Positions 20,512 through 26,863 of a DNA stretch of 41,549 nt are shown piece after piece. Position numbers and translations under genes: made by a program. The notes below the pieces were generated by a model that saw nothing but the letters and a program-made list of their open reading frames with translations, did no database searches and had not been told where the DNA came from. Source of the stretch: CALJIC01 sp039805565 (lineage in GTDB: Bacteria > Chloroflexota > Chloroflexia > Chloroflexales > Roseiflexaceae); contig JBDLTZ010000200.1 in assembly GCA_039805565.1 (NCBI GenBank), forward strand, positions 1 to 41,549. Direction: 5' to 3'. The number at the start of each line of letters is the position of its first letter. The stretch's first letter is position 1.

Positions 20512-20540
20512 AGTATACCAGTCGTTGATTGGCGAGTCAA
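20512..20540 (-). promoter_or_regulatory. Strong sigma70-type promoter of tetR and the exporter operon
   Basis: On the minus strand, TTGACT (-35), 17 bases, then TATACT with an extended -10 TGG. This is one of the best promoter matches in the window. The start point would be about 20505, giving a leader of about 35 bases. Operator-like repeats overlap the -35 (20526-20543) and lie just downstream (20488-20503). Confidence 0.75.
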
Positions 20541-20543
20541 TCA
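20526..20543. promoter_or_regulatory. Probable TetR operator over the -35 box
   Basis: TGATTGGCGAGTCAATCA: perfect 6-base half-sites TGATTG and CAATCA around six bases. The -35 box TTGACT of the tetR promoter is contained in it, so a bound repressor would block RNA polymerase. Confidence 0.65.
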
Positions 20544-20623
20544 GCCTTCAGTCCGGGCATCGTGGAGGAAGGGCAACGCTCGAGGGGGAGATGAAAGAGG
20601 GGGCGGGAGATGAGAAGAAGACC

Positions 20624-20681
20624 TGTCCGGTGTCAGAAAAGGATCCGGGCAAGGCCACCGGACGCCTGGACACACCGGACA
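20624..20681. terminator. Long-loop inverted repeat after the hydrolase gene
   Basis: TGTCCGGTGT at 20624-20633 pairs with ACACCGGACA at 20672-20681 around 38 bases. It lies 24 bases past the hydrolase stop on the minus strand and may end that transcript before tetR. The long loop makes this uncertain. Confidence 0.35.
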
Positions 20682-20704
20682 AGTCTGGCACCGAACGTCG
20701 CCGC

Positions 20705-21730
20705 CTACGCCCCTACCACCGCACGCGCCCGCGGCAGCGACATCATGAAGAGCTCGTAGGCGTCCAAGAACTCGCGCGGCGCCTCGAAGTGCGGTAGGGC
20801 TCCTGTGTTGAAGGCCTGCACCGTCCAGTTCGGCTTCCCGGCCACCGCGTCAGCCTCGCTGAAGTCGCCGAAGTCGCCGCGCGTGCCGTGCGGCATCCAC
20901 ACCGGCACCGTCAGCTCCTCGTAGACGCTGCGGATATCGCTGCTGAACAGCTTGCCCGAGATGAAGGCGTACGGCGCGTGCTGCGCCCCCGGCTGGTGCG
21001 TCGTCAGGTAGTCGTACTCCAGCATCCCCTCGTCGATCTCCTTCGAGCCCCAGGTCTTCTCCAGGAAGTACCGGATGCTGGCCTTGCTCGAAAGCGCATC
21101 GAAGAGCGGGCGCCCCCACAGCGGGAAGGAGACGATCGCCTTCATCCCCCGGATCTCGCGCGTCGAGCCGGGCGGCCCGTGCAGCGCGCTCGACCCCTGC
21201 CCGAAGCCGGTGGGCGTCACCAGCGCAAGCGAGCGGAAGCGCTCTGGGCGCGCCAGCGCCGCCCGCGCCAGGAACTCCGAAGAGAGCGACAGCGCCAGCG
21301 CGTCCACCGGCTCCATCCCCGAGTCCTCGGCGATCACGTCGAGCATATCGTGCACGGCGGCCACGTAGAGCCGCATGCGATACTCGCGGTCCGAGCGATC
21401 CGAGAAGCCGAACCCCGGCAGGTCTACGGCGTACACGCGGCGCGACGCGGCGTAGTGCTCGAAGATCGTCTTGACCTCGTAGGCCGAGCCGGCGGCGTTG
21501 ATGCTGTGGATCAGCAGCATGGGGGCCCCTGAGCCGGCCACGTAGTAGCTCAGTCGCCCGGCCTGCCCCTCGGTCTCGCGACGCTCGCCGCCCGACACGG
21601 CAGGGGGCAGCGGCAGGCTGTGCGGCACGAACAGCGTGCTGTATCCGATCCCGCCGAGCGCCGCCAGCAGCCCCGCGCCCGCAGCCTTCCGCGCCAGCCC
21701 GCCCGTCTCCCGCTTCGCTCTCATCTCCAC
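20705..21730 (-). CDS. Alpha/beta hydrolase, membrane-anchored, atypical nucleophile elbow
   Basis: A 341-residue protein. The start is GTG at 21730, with GGAGGAG six bases upstream; an ATG two codons later lacks good spacing. A hydrophobic N-terminal stretch (about residues 16-36) could anchor it or act as an uncleaved signal. The fold is seen from MLLIHSINAAG (oxyanion loop), VYAVDLPGFGFSDR, and the elbow region ALALSLSSEFLARAALARPERFRSLALVTPTG. The usual G-x-S-x-G elbow is A-L-S148-L-S here; the serine is kept but both glycines are replaced. The catalytic histidine is probably in TGALPHFEAP near the C-terminus. Substrate unknown. Confidence 0.82.
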   Translation of the reverse strand: MEMRAKRETGGLARKAAGAGLLAALGGIGYSTLFVPHSLPLPPAVSGGERRETEGQAGRLSYYVAGSGAPMLLIHSINAAGSAYEVKTIFEHYAASRRVYAVDLPGFGFSDRSDREYRMRLYVAAVHDMLDVIAEDSGMEPVDALALSLSSEFLARAALARPERFRSLALVTPTGFGQGSSALHGPPGSTREIRGMKAIVSFPLWGRPLFDALSSKASIRYFLEKTWGSKEIDEGMLEYDYLTTHQPGAQHAPYAFISGKLFSSDIRSVYEELTVPVWMPHGTRGDFGDFSEADAVAGKPNWTVQAFNTGALPHFEAPREFLDAYELFMMSLPRARAVVGA

Positions 21731-21830
21731 GCGTGTGCTCCTCCCGTAAGACTGTACATCAAGCTACGCAGCGCGGGGCGCACGGATGCGTGCGCCCCTC
21801 TGCGCCAGCCTGTTGCACGCCCCGTGCCGT

Positions 21831-21887
21831 CGTGAGCCGTGAGCTGTGAGCCAACGGTTCTCGCCACGCAGCTCTCACGACTCAAGA
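21831..21887. repeat. Heptamer arrays at the 3' end of the aldo/keto reductase gene
   Basis: Three tandem units (CGTGAGC twice, then TGTGAGC) at 21831-21851, and CTCACGA-CTCAAGA at 21874-21887. The second array forms the last four codons and stop of the reductase gene (SLES, TGA). The two arrays are in inverted orientation and could pair as a terminator-like hairpin. Confidence 0.65.
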
Positions 21888-22825
21888 CTCGCCCCGATCT
21901 CCGCCAGGTCCGTCTCGCTCAGCCGCAGCCGCCCTGCGCCCGCTAGCTCGTCCACCTGTTCCGGCCGCCGCATCCCCACGATCGCCCCCGTCACCGCCGG
22001 GTGGCTCAGCGTCCAGGCGATCGCCACGTCCCCCGGCGAGGCGCCGTAGCGCGCCCCGATCGCCCGCAGCCGCTCCACTAGCTCAAGGTTGCGGCTCAGC
22101 CGCGGCTCCTGAAACTCCGGGTTGCGCCGCCGCCAGTCGTCCTCCGGCAGCCCCAGCGCTCGCTCGCGCGTCATCTTGCCGCTCAGCAGGCCGCTCTTCA
22201 TCGGCGAGTAGACGATCACGCCGATCCCCTGCTCCTTGCAGTACGGCAGCACGTCCTCCTCGACCTCGCGGCTCAGCATCGAGTACGGCGGCTGGAGCGA
22301 GGCGATCGGCGCGATCGCCTGGGCCCGCCGCATCTGGTCGGCGCTGAAGTTCGAGACGCCGATCCAGCGCACCTTCCCCTCCCTCTGCAGCGCCGCGAGC
22401 GTGCTCCAGCCTTCCTCGATGTCCTCGTCGGGGCGCGGCCAGTGGATCTGGTAGAGGTCGATCGTCTCCACGCCCAGACGTCGCAGGCTGTCCTCGCACT
22501 CGCGCCGCAGCGAGTCGGCCTTCAGGTTGCTCCCCAGAGTCATCGGGTCTTCCCACACCCGCGAGCACTTGGTGAAGATGTACGGCCGCTCGCGCATGCC
22601 CTTCACCGCCTGCCCCACGACCTCCTCGGAGTGCCCCAGGCCGTACACCGCCGCGGTATCGATCCAGTTGATGCCGCGCTCGATGGCCCGGTGGATCGTG
22701 GCGATCGAGTCGGCGTCGTCCTGCGCGCCCCACCCGTTCAGCCAGCCGTTCCCGCCGATCGCCCACGCGCCCAGCCCGATCGGGGTGATGTCCATGTCGG
22801 TGTGCCCGAGCCGCCGTGTCTCCAT
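21875..22825 (-). CDS. Aldo/keto reductase
   Basis: A 316-residue NADPH-dependent oxidoreductase with a TIM barrel. The start at 22825 (METRRLGHTDMDITPIGLG) has AGAGG seven bases upstream; the open frame upstream is unsupported. The catalytic tetrad is visible: Asp and Tyr in NWIDTAAVYGLGHSEEVVG, Lys in YIFTKCSR and His in DLYQIHWPRPD. The NADP-binding end is TLSHPAVTGAIVGMRRPEQVDEL. It acts on aldehydes or sugar-type carbonyls; the exact substrate is not readable. Its last residues and stop codon are encoded by a heptamer repeat unit. Confidence 0.95.
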   Translation of the reverse strand: METRRLGHTDMDITPIGLGAWAIGGNGWLNGWGAQDDADSIATIHRAIERGINWIDTAAVYGLGHSEEVVGQAVKGMRERPYIFTKCSRVWEDPMTLGSNLKADSLRRECEDSLRRLGVETIDLYQIHWPRPDEDIEEGWSTLAALQREGKVRWIGVSNFSADQMRRAQAIAPIASLQPPYSMLSREVEEDVLPYCKEQGIGVIVYSPMKSGLLSGKMTRERALGLPEDDWRRRNPEFQEPRLSRNLELVERLRAIGARYGASPGDVAIAWTLSHPAVTGAIVGMRRPEQVDELAGAGRLRLSETDLAEIGASLES

Positions 22826-22945
22826 CGGTGCCTCTTTCTTCTGCTGACGCAAAGGGATGCCGTGCCAGGTGCGCCCGGATCTCGTACGGCCCACGTGGGG
22901 GAGCAGAGAGCGCTCACGCCGCGCCTCCATCATACCACCGCAGGC

Positions 22946-24457
22946 TCATCTCAGGATATAGTACGCCCCGCGCTTGTCGCCGATCCGCATCAGCAGACCG
23001 CGCTCCACCAGGTCCGCCAGGTCGCGCCGGATCGTCTCGGCCGATACATCCGGCGCCAGGTCCTGGAGGTCGCGGTTGGTGATCCGCCGCTGCTCGGCCA
23101 GGTGCGACATCGCGATGACCTGCCGCTCGTTCAGTCCCATGCGCCGCCACTCGGCCGTGTCCACCCCGCCGGCGTCCAGCCTGTCATCCCCCTGCTGGCC
23201 GCGCAGCGTCACCAGGAAACCCGCTGCCGTCTCGCGGAACTCTGGCGGCGGCAGGCCCGCTTCGGCCATCTGCCGCAGCATGCGGTCGATCCCGTACCCC
23301 AGCCGCTCGATCAGGCCGTAGTCCGCCAGCACCTGCACCAGCGTCTCATTGCGGCTGAAGCGCTCCTCCACTAGGTTCTGCAGTGTCACGTGCCCCGGCA
23401 GCCGTCCAGGTGAGTAGCACTCCATCCGGTCGCCGAACAGCGCGATGCGGATGCCCTCGCCGCGCACGGTGTAGTCGCGGTGCGCCACGGCGTTCACCAG
23501 CGCCTCGCGCACCGCCGGGGCCGGGAACTGCGCCCAGTCCTTGCGCTCCAGGCCGACCATGCGGCTGCCGCGGCGCATGTGCTCGCTCAGCCAGATCTCT
23601 GCCCGCCGCACCGCCTCGGGCAGCGTGTCGCGTACGTCCTCGCGGATAAACTCGTCGCTCATCTCGCGACCCCGGTAGCGCACCATCGTGATCTCGCACT
23701 GCGGGAACCAGCGGTCTACGTCCCGCCCGAACAGCAAGAGGCCGGCGTTCGTCGGGACAAACGCCGAGCGCTGAACGTTGAACGCAAAACGGTCTGGCTG
23801 TGCATTGGTGCTGGCGATCCTTCGGTCACCGCCTTCGGGGACTACCTCGGCATGCGCTTCCGCGTTCAGCGTTGGTGCTTGAGTGTTCCTCGCCAGTGCC
23901 CCCCGCCGGAACAGGAACCCCAGCGCGTCTGCCTCGGCCGCCGGCCCCACCCGCCGCACGTACGCCGCCACTTTGGTGTGGTCCAGGTCATCCAGTGTGA
24001 CGCCCTCAGGCACGAGCCGCTCCCAGCTCGTTTCGCCGCGCTCCAGCAGCAGCCGCCGCAGGGCGTCCGGTGGGATCGGCCGGTCCTCCGCCCCCTCGCG
24101 CCGCAGATATTTTCCCCGTACGCTGTAGACGTGCGGCAGCCCTGGCGGCACCGTCACCAGCAGCAGCCGGCGCCCTTCGTGCTCCAGCACCTGCGGCAGA
24201 GGCAGCACCAGCGACGGCGTGCACGCCAGCGCGGCATCCAGCACCGCCGCCAGCCCTGCGTCTAGGTCGGCCACCCCTTCGACCTTCCGCGCTTTTCCCG
24301 CTACCCCCACCAGCACTGTGCCGCCCTGTGCGTTCGCGAGGGCCGCAAGTGTCTCGGCCAGGTCATCTGGGCGAAACGCAGCCCGCACGAATGCCAGCCC
24401 GCGCCCCTCGGCCTGCGCCAGCAGCTCCGCCGCGCGATCCGTATCGGCCTGCTGCAT
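22946..24457 (-). CDS. AlbA_2 / HATPase_c_4 / HTH regulator (RecG-like annotated), with in-frame repeat insertion
   Basis: A 503-residue protein. The start at 24457 (MQQADTDRAAELL) has GGGAGGG upstream; the frame is open earlier through a heptamer array. Order: an N-terminal AlbA_2 domain (ALANAQGGTVLVGVAGKARKV... RGKYLRREGAEDRPI, about 1-135), a central ATPase-like domain (AVREALVNAVAHRDYTVRGEGIRIALFGDRMECYSPGRLPGHV), and a C-terminal winged helix (ITNRDLQDLAPDVSAETIRRDLADLVERGLL). This is the transcription factor family often misnamed 'ATP-dependent DNA helicase RecG'. Residues about 191-233, between FLFRRGALAR and FVPTNAGLLLFG, are an insertion bounded by heptamer arrays at both ends. It is divergent from the DUF2227 gene across a perfect palindrome and may regulate it. 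Confidence 0.88.
   Translation of the reverse strand: MQQADTDRAAELLAQAEGRGLAFVRAAFRPDDLAETLAALANAQGGTVLVGVAGKARKVEGVADLDAGLAAVLDAALACTPSLVLPLPQVLEHEGRRLLLVTVPPGLPHVYSVRGKYLRREGAEDRPIPPDALRRLLLERGETSWERLVPEGVTLDDLDHTKVAAYVRRVGPAAEADALGFLFRRGALARNTQAPTLNAEAHAEVVPEGGDRRIASTNAQPDRFAFNVQRSAFVPTNAGLLLFGRDVDRWFPQCEITMVRYRGREMSDEFIREDVRDTLPEAVRRAEIWLSEHMRRGSRMVGLERKDWAQFPAPAVREALVNAVAHRDYTVRGEGIRIALFGDRMECYSPGRLPGHVTLQNLVEERFSRNETLVQVLADYGLIERLGYGIDRMLRQMAEAGLPPPEFRETAAGFLVTLRGQQGDDRLDAGGVDTAEWRRMGLNERQVIAMSHLAEQRRITNRDLQDLAPDVSAETIRRDLADLVERGLLMRIGDKRGAYYILR
23763..23790. repeat. Heptamer array inside the AlbA_2 gene (downstream end of insertion)
   Basis: Units GCCGAGC, GCTGAAC, GTTGAAC, GCAAAAC in tandem with period 7. 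The array is translated in frame as part of the inserted residues 191-233 of the regulator. Confidence 0.65.
23864..23891. repeat. Heptamer array inside the AlbA_2 gene (upstream end of insertion)
   Basis: Units GTTCAGC, GTTGGTG, CTTGAGT, GTTCCTC with period 7. It marks the other edge of the inserted segment, 73 bases from the array at 23763-23790. Confidence 0.5.
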
Positions 24458-24495
24458 CTGATACCCTCCCGGCGTTGCTCTCGAGTCGATGCCTG

Positions 24496-24504
24496 ATTGT
24501 AGCA
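24496..24504 (-). promoter_or_regulatory. Extended -10 for the AlbA_2 regulator gene
   Basis: The minus strand reads TGCTACAAT, about 39 bases before the ATG at 24457. The -35 region is poor. The palindrome at 24508-24546 begins four bases away. Confidence 0.5.
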
Positions 24505-24507
24505 CAC

Positions 24508-24546
24508 TAGCACATCCATGCTTGCGCCATCCGCATGGATGTGCTA
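24508..24546. promoter_or_regulatory. Perfect 14-base-arm inverted repeat between divergent promoters (operator)
   Basis: TAGCACATCCATGC and GCATGGATGTGCTA around 11 bases. The right arm overlaps a plus-strand TGCTATCCT (24542-24550), a likely extended -10 for the DUF2227 gene, and the left arm adjoins the minus-strand TGCTACAAT. This is the position expected for an operator acting on both genes; the HTH-containing AlbA_2 protein is the natural candidate to bind it. Confidence 0.65.
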
Positions 24547-24676
24547 TCCTCGCAGGGGGTCGATTGTGCCTGCCGGGCGACGAAGGAGGGGTGAAGGTTC
24601 CTCGGGGCTGCACCCCAGCTCCCCCGCCGGACGATACCGTTCCTGCTGAACTCGCACTCACAAGCGCTGCGCTGGC

Positions 24677-24704
24677 CTCAAGACTCAAGACTCAAGACTC
24701 AAGA
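24677..24704. repeat. Perfect heptamer array CTCAAGA x4
   Basis: Four identical CTCAAGA units, followed by CTCGTAA. It ends 24 bases before the GTG start of the DUF2227 gene. Confidence 0.85.
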
Positions 24705-24728
24705 CTCGTAAGCACTCGCGAGGTTCCC

Positions 24729-25310
24729 GTGCCCGGAGCGCGTACCCACGATATCATCACCATTGTCACCGGCGTGGCCCTCGTGCCACCCGCCTACACT
24801 GTCTACGCCGCCGCAGACCCCGCCGGGGCCGCTGGCTCAGTCGCCCTGCTCGTCGGCGCGCACCTGCTCTCCGGGATGATGTTCTCACCGGACCTCGACC
24901 TGGACTCGTCGATCGATGACCGCTGGGGGATGTTCTACTGGATCTGGCGGCCGTACATGTGGCTCATCCCGCACCGCCGCTTCTGGAGCCACAGTCTGGT
25001 CTTCTCGCCTATCCTGCGCCTGCTGTACTTCTACTCGGTGATCATGGCGGTGCTCATCGGCGGGGCATGGCTCCTCGGCCAGATCGGCGTGGCTGTGCCG
25101 GGCTACCACGAGCGCCTCACCAACGCCATCCTCGGCACCATGCGCGAGCACCCGGAGCAGGTCCGCATCTTCCTGCTCGGCTTCATCACCGGCAGCGCTG
25201 CTCACACTATTGCGGACTGGCTTGTCACTGGGGGTAAGCGCTACCTCCGCGCGCTCGGCATCCGTGTCACGCGCAGCTACGCGGACCACGACCGCTGGGT
25301 GAGGCGCTAG
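24729..25310 (+). CDS. DUF2227-type metal-binding membrane protein
   Basis: A 193-residue protein. The GTG start at 24729 gives MPGARTHDIITIVTG, the usual start of DUF2227 proteins, and has GAGG five bases upstream; the frame is open earlier through the heptamer array. Hallmarks are the N-terminal RTHD, FSPDLDLDSSIDDRWG (an Asp-rich probable metal site), IPHRRFWSHSLVFSP and the C-terminal GSAAHTIADWL. Two or three membrane segments are seen, including YSVIMAVLIGGAWLLG. The family resembles LexA-regulated/YdjM-type membrane-bound metal-dependent hydrolases and has no proven role. Expression is probably set by the palindrome at 24508-24546, shared with the AlbA_2 regulator. A hairpin follows the stop. 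Confidence 0.85.
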   Translation: MPGARTHDIITIVTGVALVPPAYTVYAAADPAGAAGSVALLVGAHLLSGMMFSPDLDLDSSIDDRWGMFYWIWRPYMWLIPHRRFWSHSLVFSPILRLLYFYSVIMAVLIGGAWLLGQIGVAVPGYHERLTNAILGTMREHPEQVRIFLLGFITGSAAHTIADWLVTGGKRYLRALGIRVTRSYADHDRWVRR

Positions 25311-25323
25311 GGTCGTAGACGCG

Positions 25324-25351
25324 GACAGGCGGCTCAGATGAGCCGCCTGTC
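25324..25351. terminator. Hairpin after the DUF2227 gene
   Basis: GACAGGCGGCTCA and TGAGCCGCCTGTC form a perfect 13-base stem with a two-base turn (in practice a six-base loop), 13 bases after the stop. No T tract follows. Confidence 0.65.
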
Positions 25352-25413
25352 AAAGGGTCCTGTCGCCGCGTAGAAGTGTGATCGCTACTCGGCTGCGCCG
25401 AGTGGCACGCGGC

Positions 25414-25448
25414 CTCAAGACTCAAGACTCAAACCTCAAGCCTCAGCA
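25414..25448. repeat. Heptamer array (CTCAAGA-type, 5 units)
   Basis: CTCAAGA, CTCAAGA, CTCAAAC, CTCAAGC, CTCAGCA. The last units have drifted. It lies in the convergent gap between the DUF2227 and TPR genes. About 10-60 bases on, two similar blocks of about 22 bases (CGCCGAGAACGCCTTTGGCG and CGCCGAAAACGCCTTCGGC) lead into the next array. Confidence 0.8.
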
Positions 25449-25522
25449 CACTCTGCTGCGCCGAGAACGCCTTTGGCGTGCAGCACACGTGGCTTCGCCG
25501 AAAACGCCTTCGGCACTGGTCA

Positions 25523-25550
25523 CTCAAGCCTCAAGCCTCAAGCCTCAAAA
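25523..25550. repeat. Heptamer array CTCAAGC x3 plus CTCAAAA
   Basis: Three CTCAAGC units and one variant, ending eight bases before the stop codon of the minus-strand TPR gene. The unit differs from CTCAAGA in the last base, as if the local array had been homogenised. Confidence 0.8.
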
Positions 25551-25557
25551 CCCAGCA

Positions 25558-26613
25558 CTACATGCGCAGCAGCGCGCCGAACAGCAGCACCGCCAGTATG
25601 CTCACCACGGCAAGCGCGCCCACCAGCCTCACGAGGCGCACCCGCCGGCTCACCTGGTCGTGCATTCCGAGCGCCCGCAGCGCTTGGTCCGGCGTGCGTG
25701 CCGGGCGGCTCGGCCGTGAGCTCCTGAAGTAGCGCTGCGCGATTGTCGCCGCGCTCGACGTGCGCTCCCCCGCTGTCCCTCCCTCCCCCTGGCTCAGCAG
25801 CTGCTGCAGCGCCACCTGCGCCACCTCCTCTGTCGTCGGCGCGGTCAGCGCCGGCACCGCCTCCGAGAGTTGCACCGGCTGCAGCAGCAGCGGCGGCTCG
25901 CTCTGCCGCCGCACGCGCGTCTGGGAGGCCCGGCCGCCGCGTGACCCGTGCTTCGTTGCCTGGCCATCCCCCGGCGCCACATTGAGCGGCGTGAGTATCG
26001 GCGTGTCCCGGCCTGCACCTGAGTCGCGCTTCACACCGACATCCGTCCCCAGCCCAAGACCAATCTGCGACGCCCGCCCGCCGCCCTCAGAGCCGGTCGT
26101 TGGCTCTTGTTGTGACACCCGCTTCGCCTCCGCCGCGGCTAGCCGTGCGGCGAGCGGTGTTATGGCAGGCGCCGGTACCTCCGGGGCAGGCGATGCTACG
26201 GCCGGAGCTGTGGTCTTCTCCGGCGCACTCCAGGCAGGTGGAGCCTCCACTGGCGCGATACGCGTCAGCGGCACTGTGGTCGGTGCTGTTGGGGTGGGCG
26301 GAGACGAGGAGCCGGGTTCGAGAGAAGGCTGCGTACGCTCCCGCCGCTCCTCCTCCGTAATCGCGTCGAGCGCGCGGCGCGCCGTGATGTTGTTGGGATT
26401 CAGCGTCAGGCAGCGCTCGATGCAGTAGCGCCGCCGATCCGGCTCGGTAAACGTCGCTGCCAGGCCCAGCCACGCGCGCTCGTCGCTCGGCGCCAGACGT
26501 ACAACCTGTCCGAGAAGGGTGCGCGCTGTTGCGCGGTCGCCCTGCTTCAGTGCGGCCAGGCCGCGCTCTATCTGCTCCTGCGCTTGTCTCGAGTCTGGCG
26601 GAACATTCGTCAT
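25558..26613 (-). CDS. TPR-containing protein with C-terminal membrane anchor
   Basis: A 351-residue protein. The start at 26613 (MTNVPPDSRQAQEQIERGL) is an ATG; three earlier codons begin with TTG and are less likely. The N-terminal 90 residues contain two TPR-like units (IERGLAALKQGDRATARTLLGQVVRLAPSDERAWLGLAA, RRRYCIERCLTLNPNNITARRALDAI). A long Pro/Ala/Thr- and Gly-rich linker follows, then a single C-terminal membrane helix (LVGALAVVSILAVLLFGALL) ending in RM. It is therefore tail-anchored with the TPRs in the cytosol. The function is unknown; a scaffold role is likely. It is divergent from the PD40 lipoprotein. Confidence 0.8.
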   Translation of the reverse strand: MTNVPPDSRQAQEQIERGLAALKQGDRATARTLLGQVVRLAPSDERAWLGLAATFTEPDRRRYCIERCLTLNPNNITARRALDAITEEERRERTQPSLEPGSSSPPTPTAPTTVPLTRIAPVEAPPAWSAPEKTTAPAVASPAPEVPAPAITPLAARLAAAEAKRVSQQEPTTGSEGGGRASQIGLGLGTDVGVKRDSGAGRDTPILTPLNVAPGDGQATKHGSRGGRASQTRVRRQSEPPLLLQPVQLSEAVPALTAPTTEEVAQVALQQLLSQGEGGTAGERTSSAATIAQRYFRSSRPSRPARTPDQALRALGMHDQVSRRVRLVRLVGALAVVSILAVLLFGALLRM

Positions 26614-26720
26614 CGGTCTCAAACTCCACGCACCCGAACACGCTCTGCGCGATGAGCCTCCACACCATGGAGCGATCGTAGCGTACCCCCCTAACCACTA
26701 AATTACCGTGGGGAAGTTAG

Positions 26721-26737
26721 TACGATGTACCATCGTA
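26721..26737. promoter_or_regulatory. Short palindrome in the divergent region (possible operator)
   Basis: TACGATG, TAC, CATCGTA: a perfect 7-base inverted repeat between the divergent TPR and lipoprotein genes. The form suits a dimeric regulator, but nothing identifies which. Confidence 0.4.
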
Positions 26738-26823
26738 TCGGTGGTGCGCAAACACAACCTCCGCGCTGTCACCCAGGCATCACAACGCCGTGATGCGCCG
26801 GGCGGCCCTCAGCTGACCGCGCG

Positions 26824-26832
26824 TGCTACAAT
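26824..26832 (+). promoter_or_regulatory. Extended -10 (TGCTACAAT) of the PD40 lipoprotein gene
   Basis: TGC plus TACAAT, 31 bases before the ATG at 26864. The transcript would start about 26839. No good -35 box is seen, which extended -10 promoters can tolerate. Confidence 0.55.
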
Positions 26833-26863
26833 ACCGTACAAACCCTACCCTGGAGACCAACCA

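Noticed and set aside
22946..24457. The AlbA_2 gene as a RecG helicase.
   Set aside because: It lacks helicase motifs (no DEAD/DEAH box or Walker A); the order AlbA_2, ATPase-like domain, winged helix is that of a regulator family.
24677..25550. The CTCAAGA arrays as a CRISPR locus.
   Set aside because: The units are 7 bases with no spacers and no cas genes are near.
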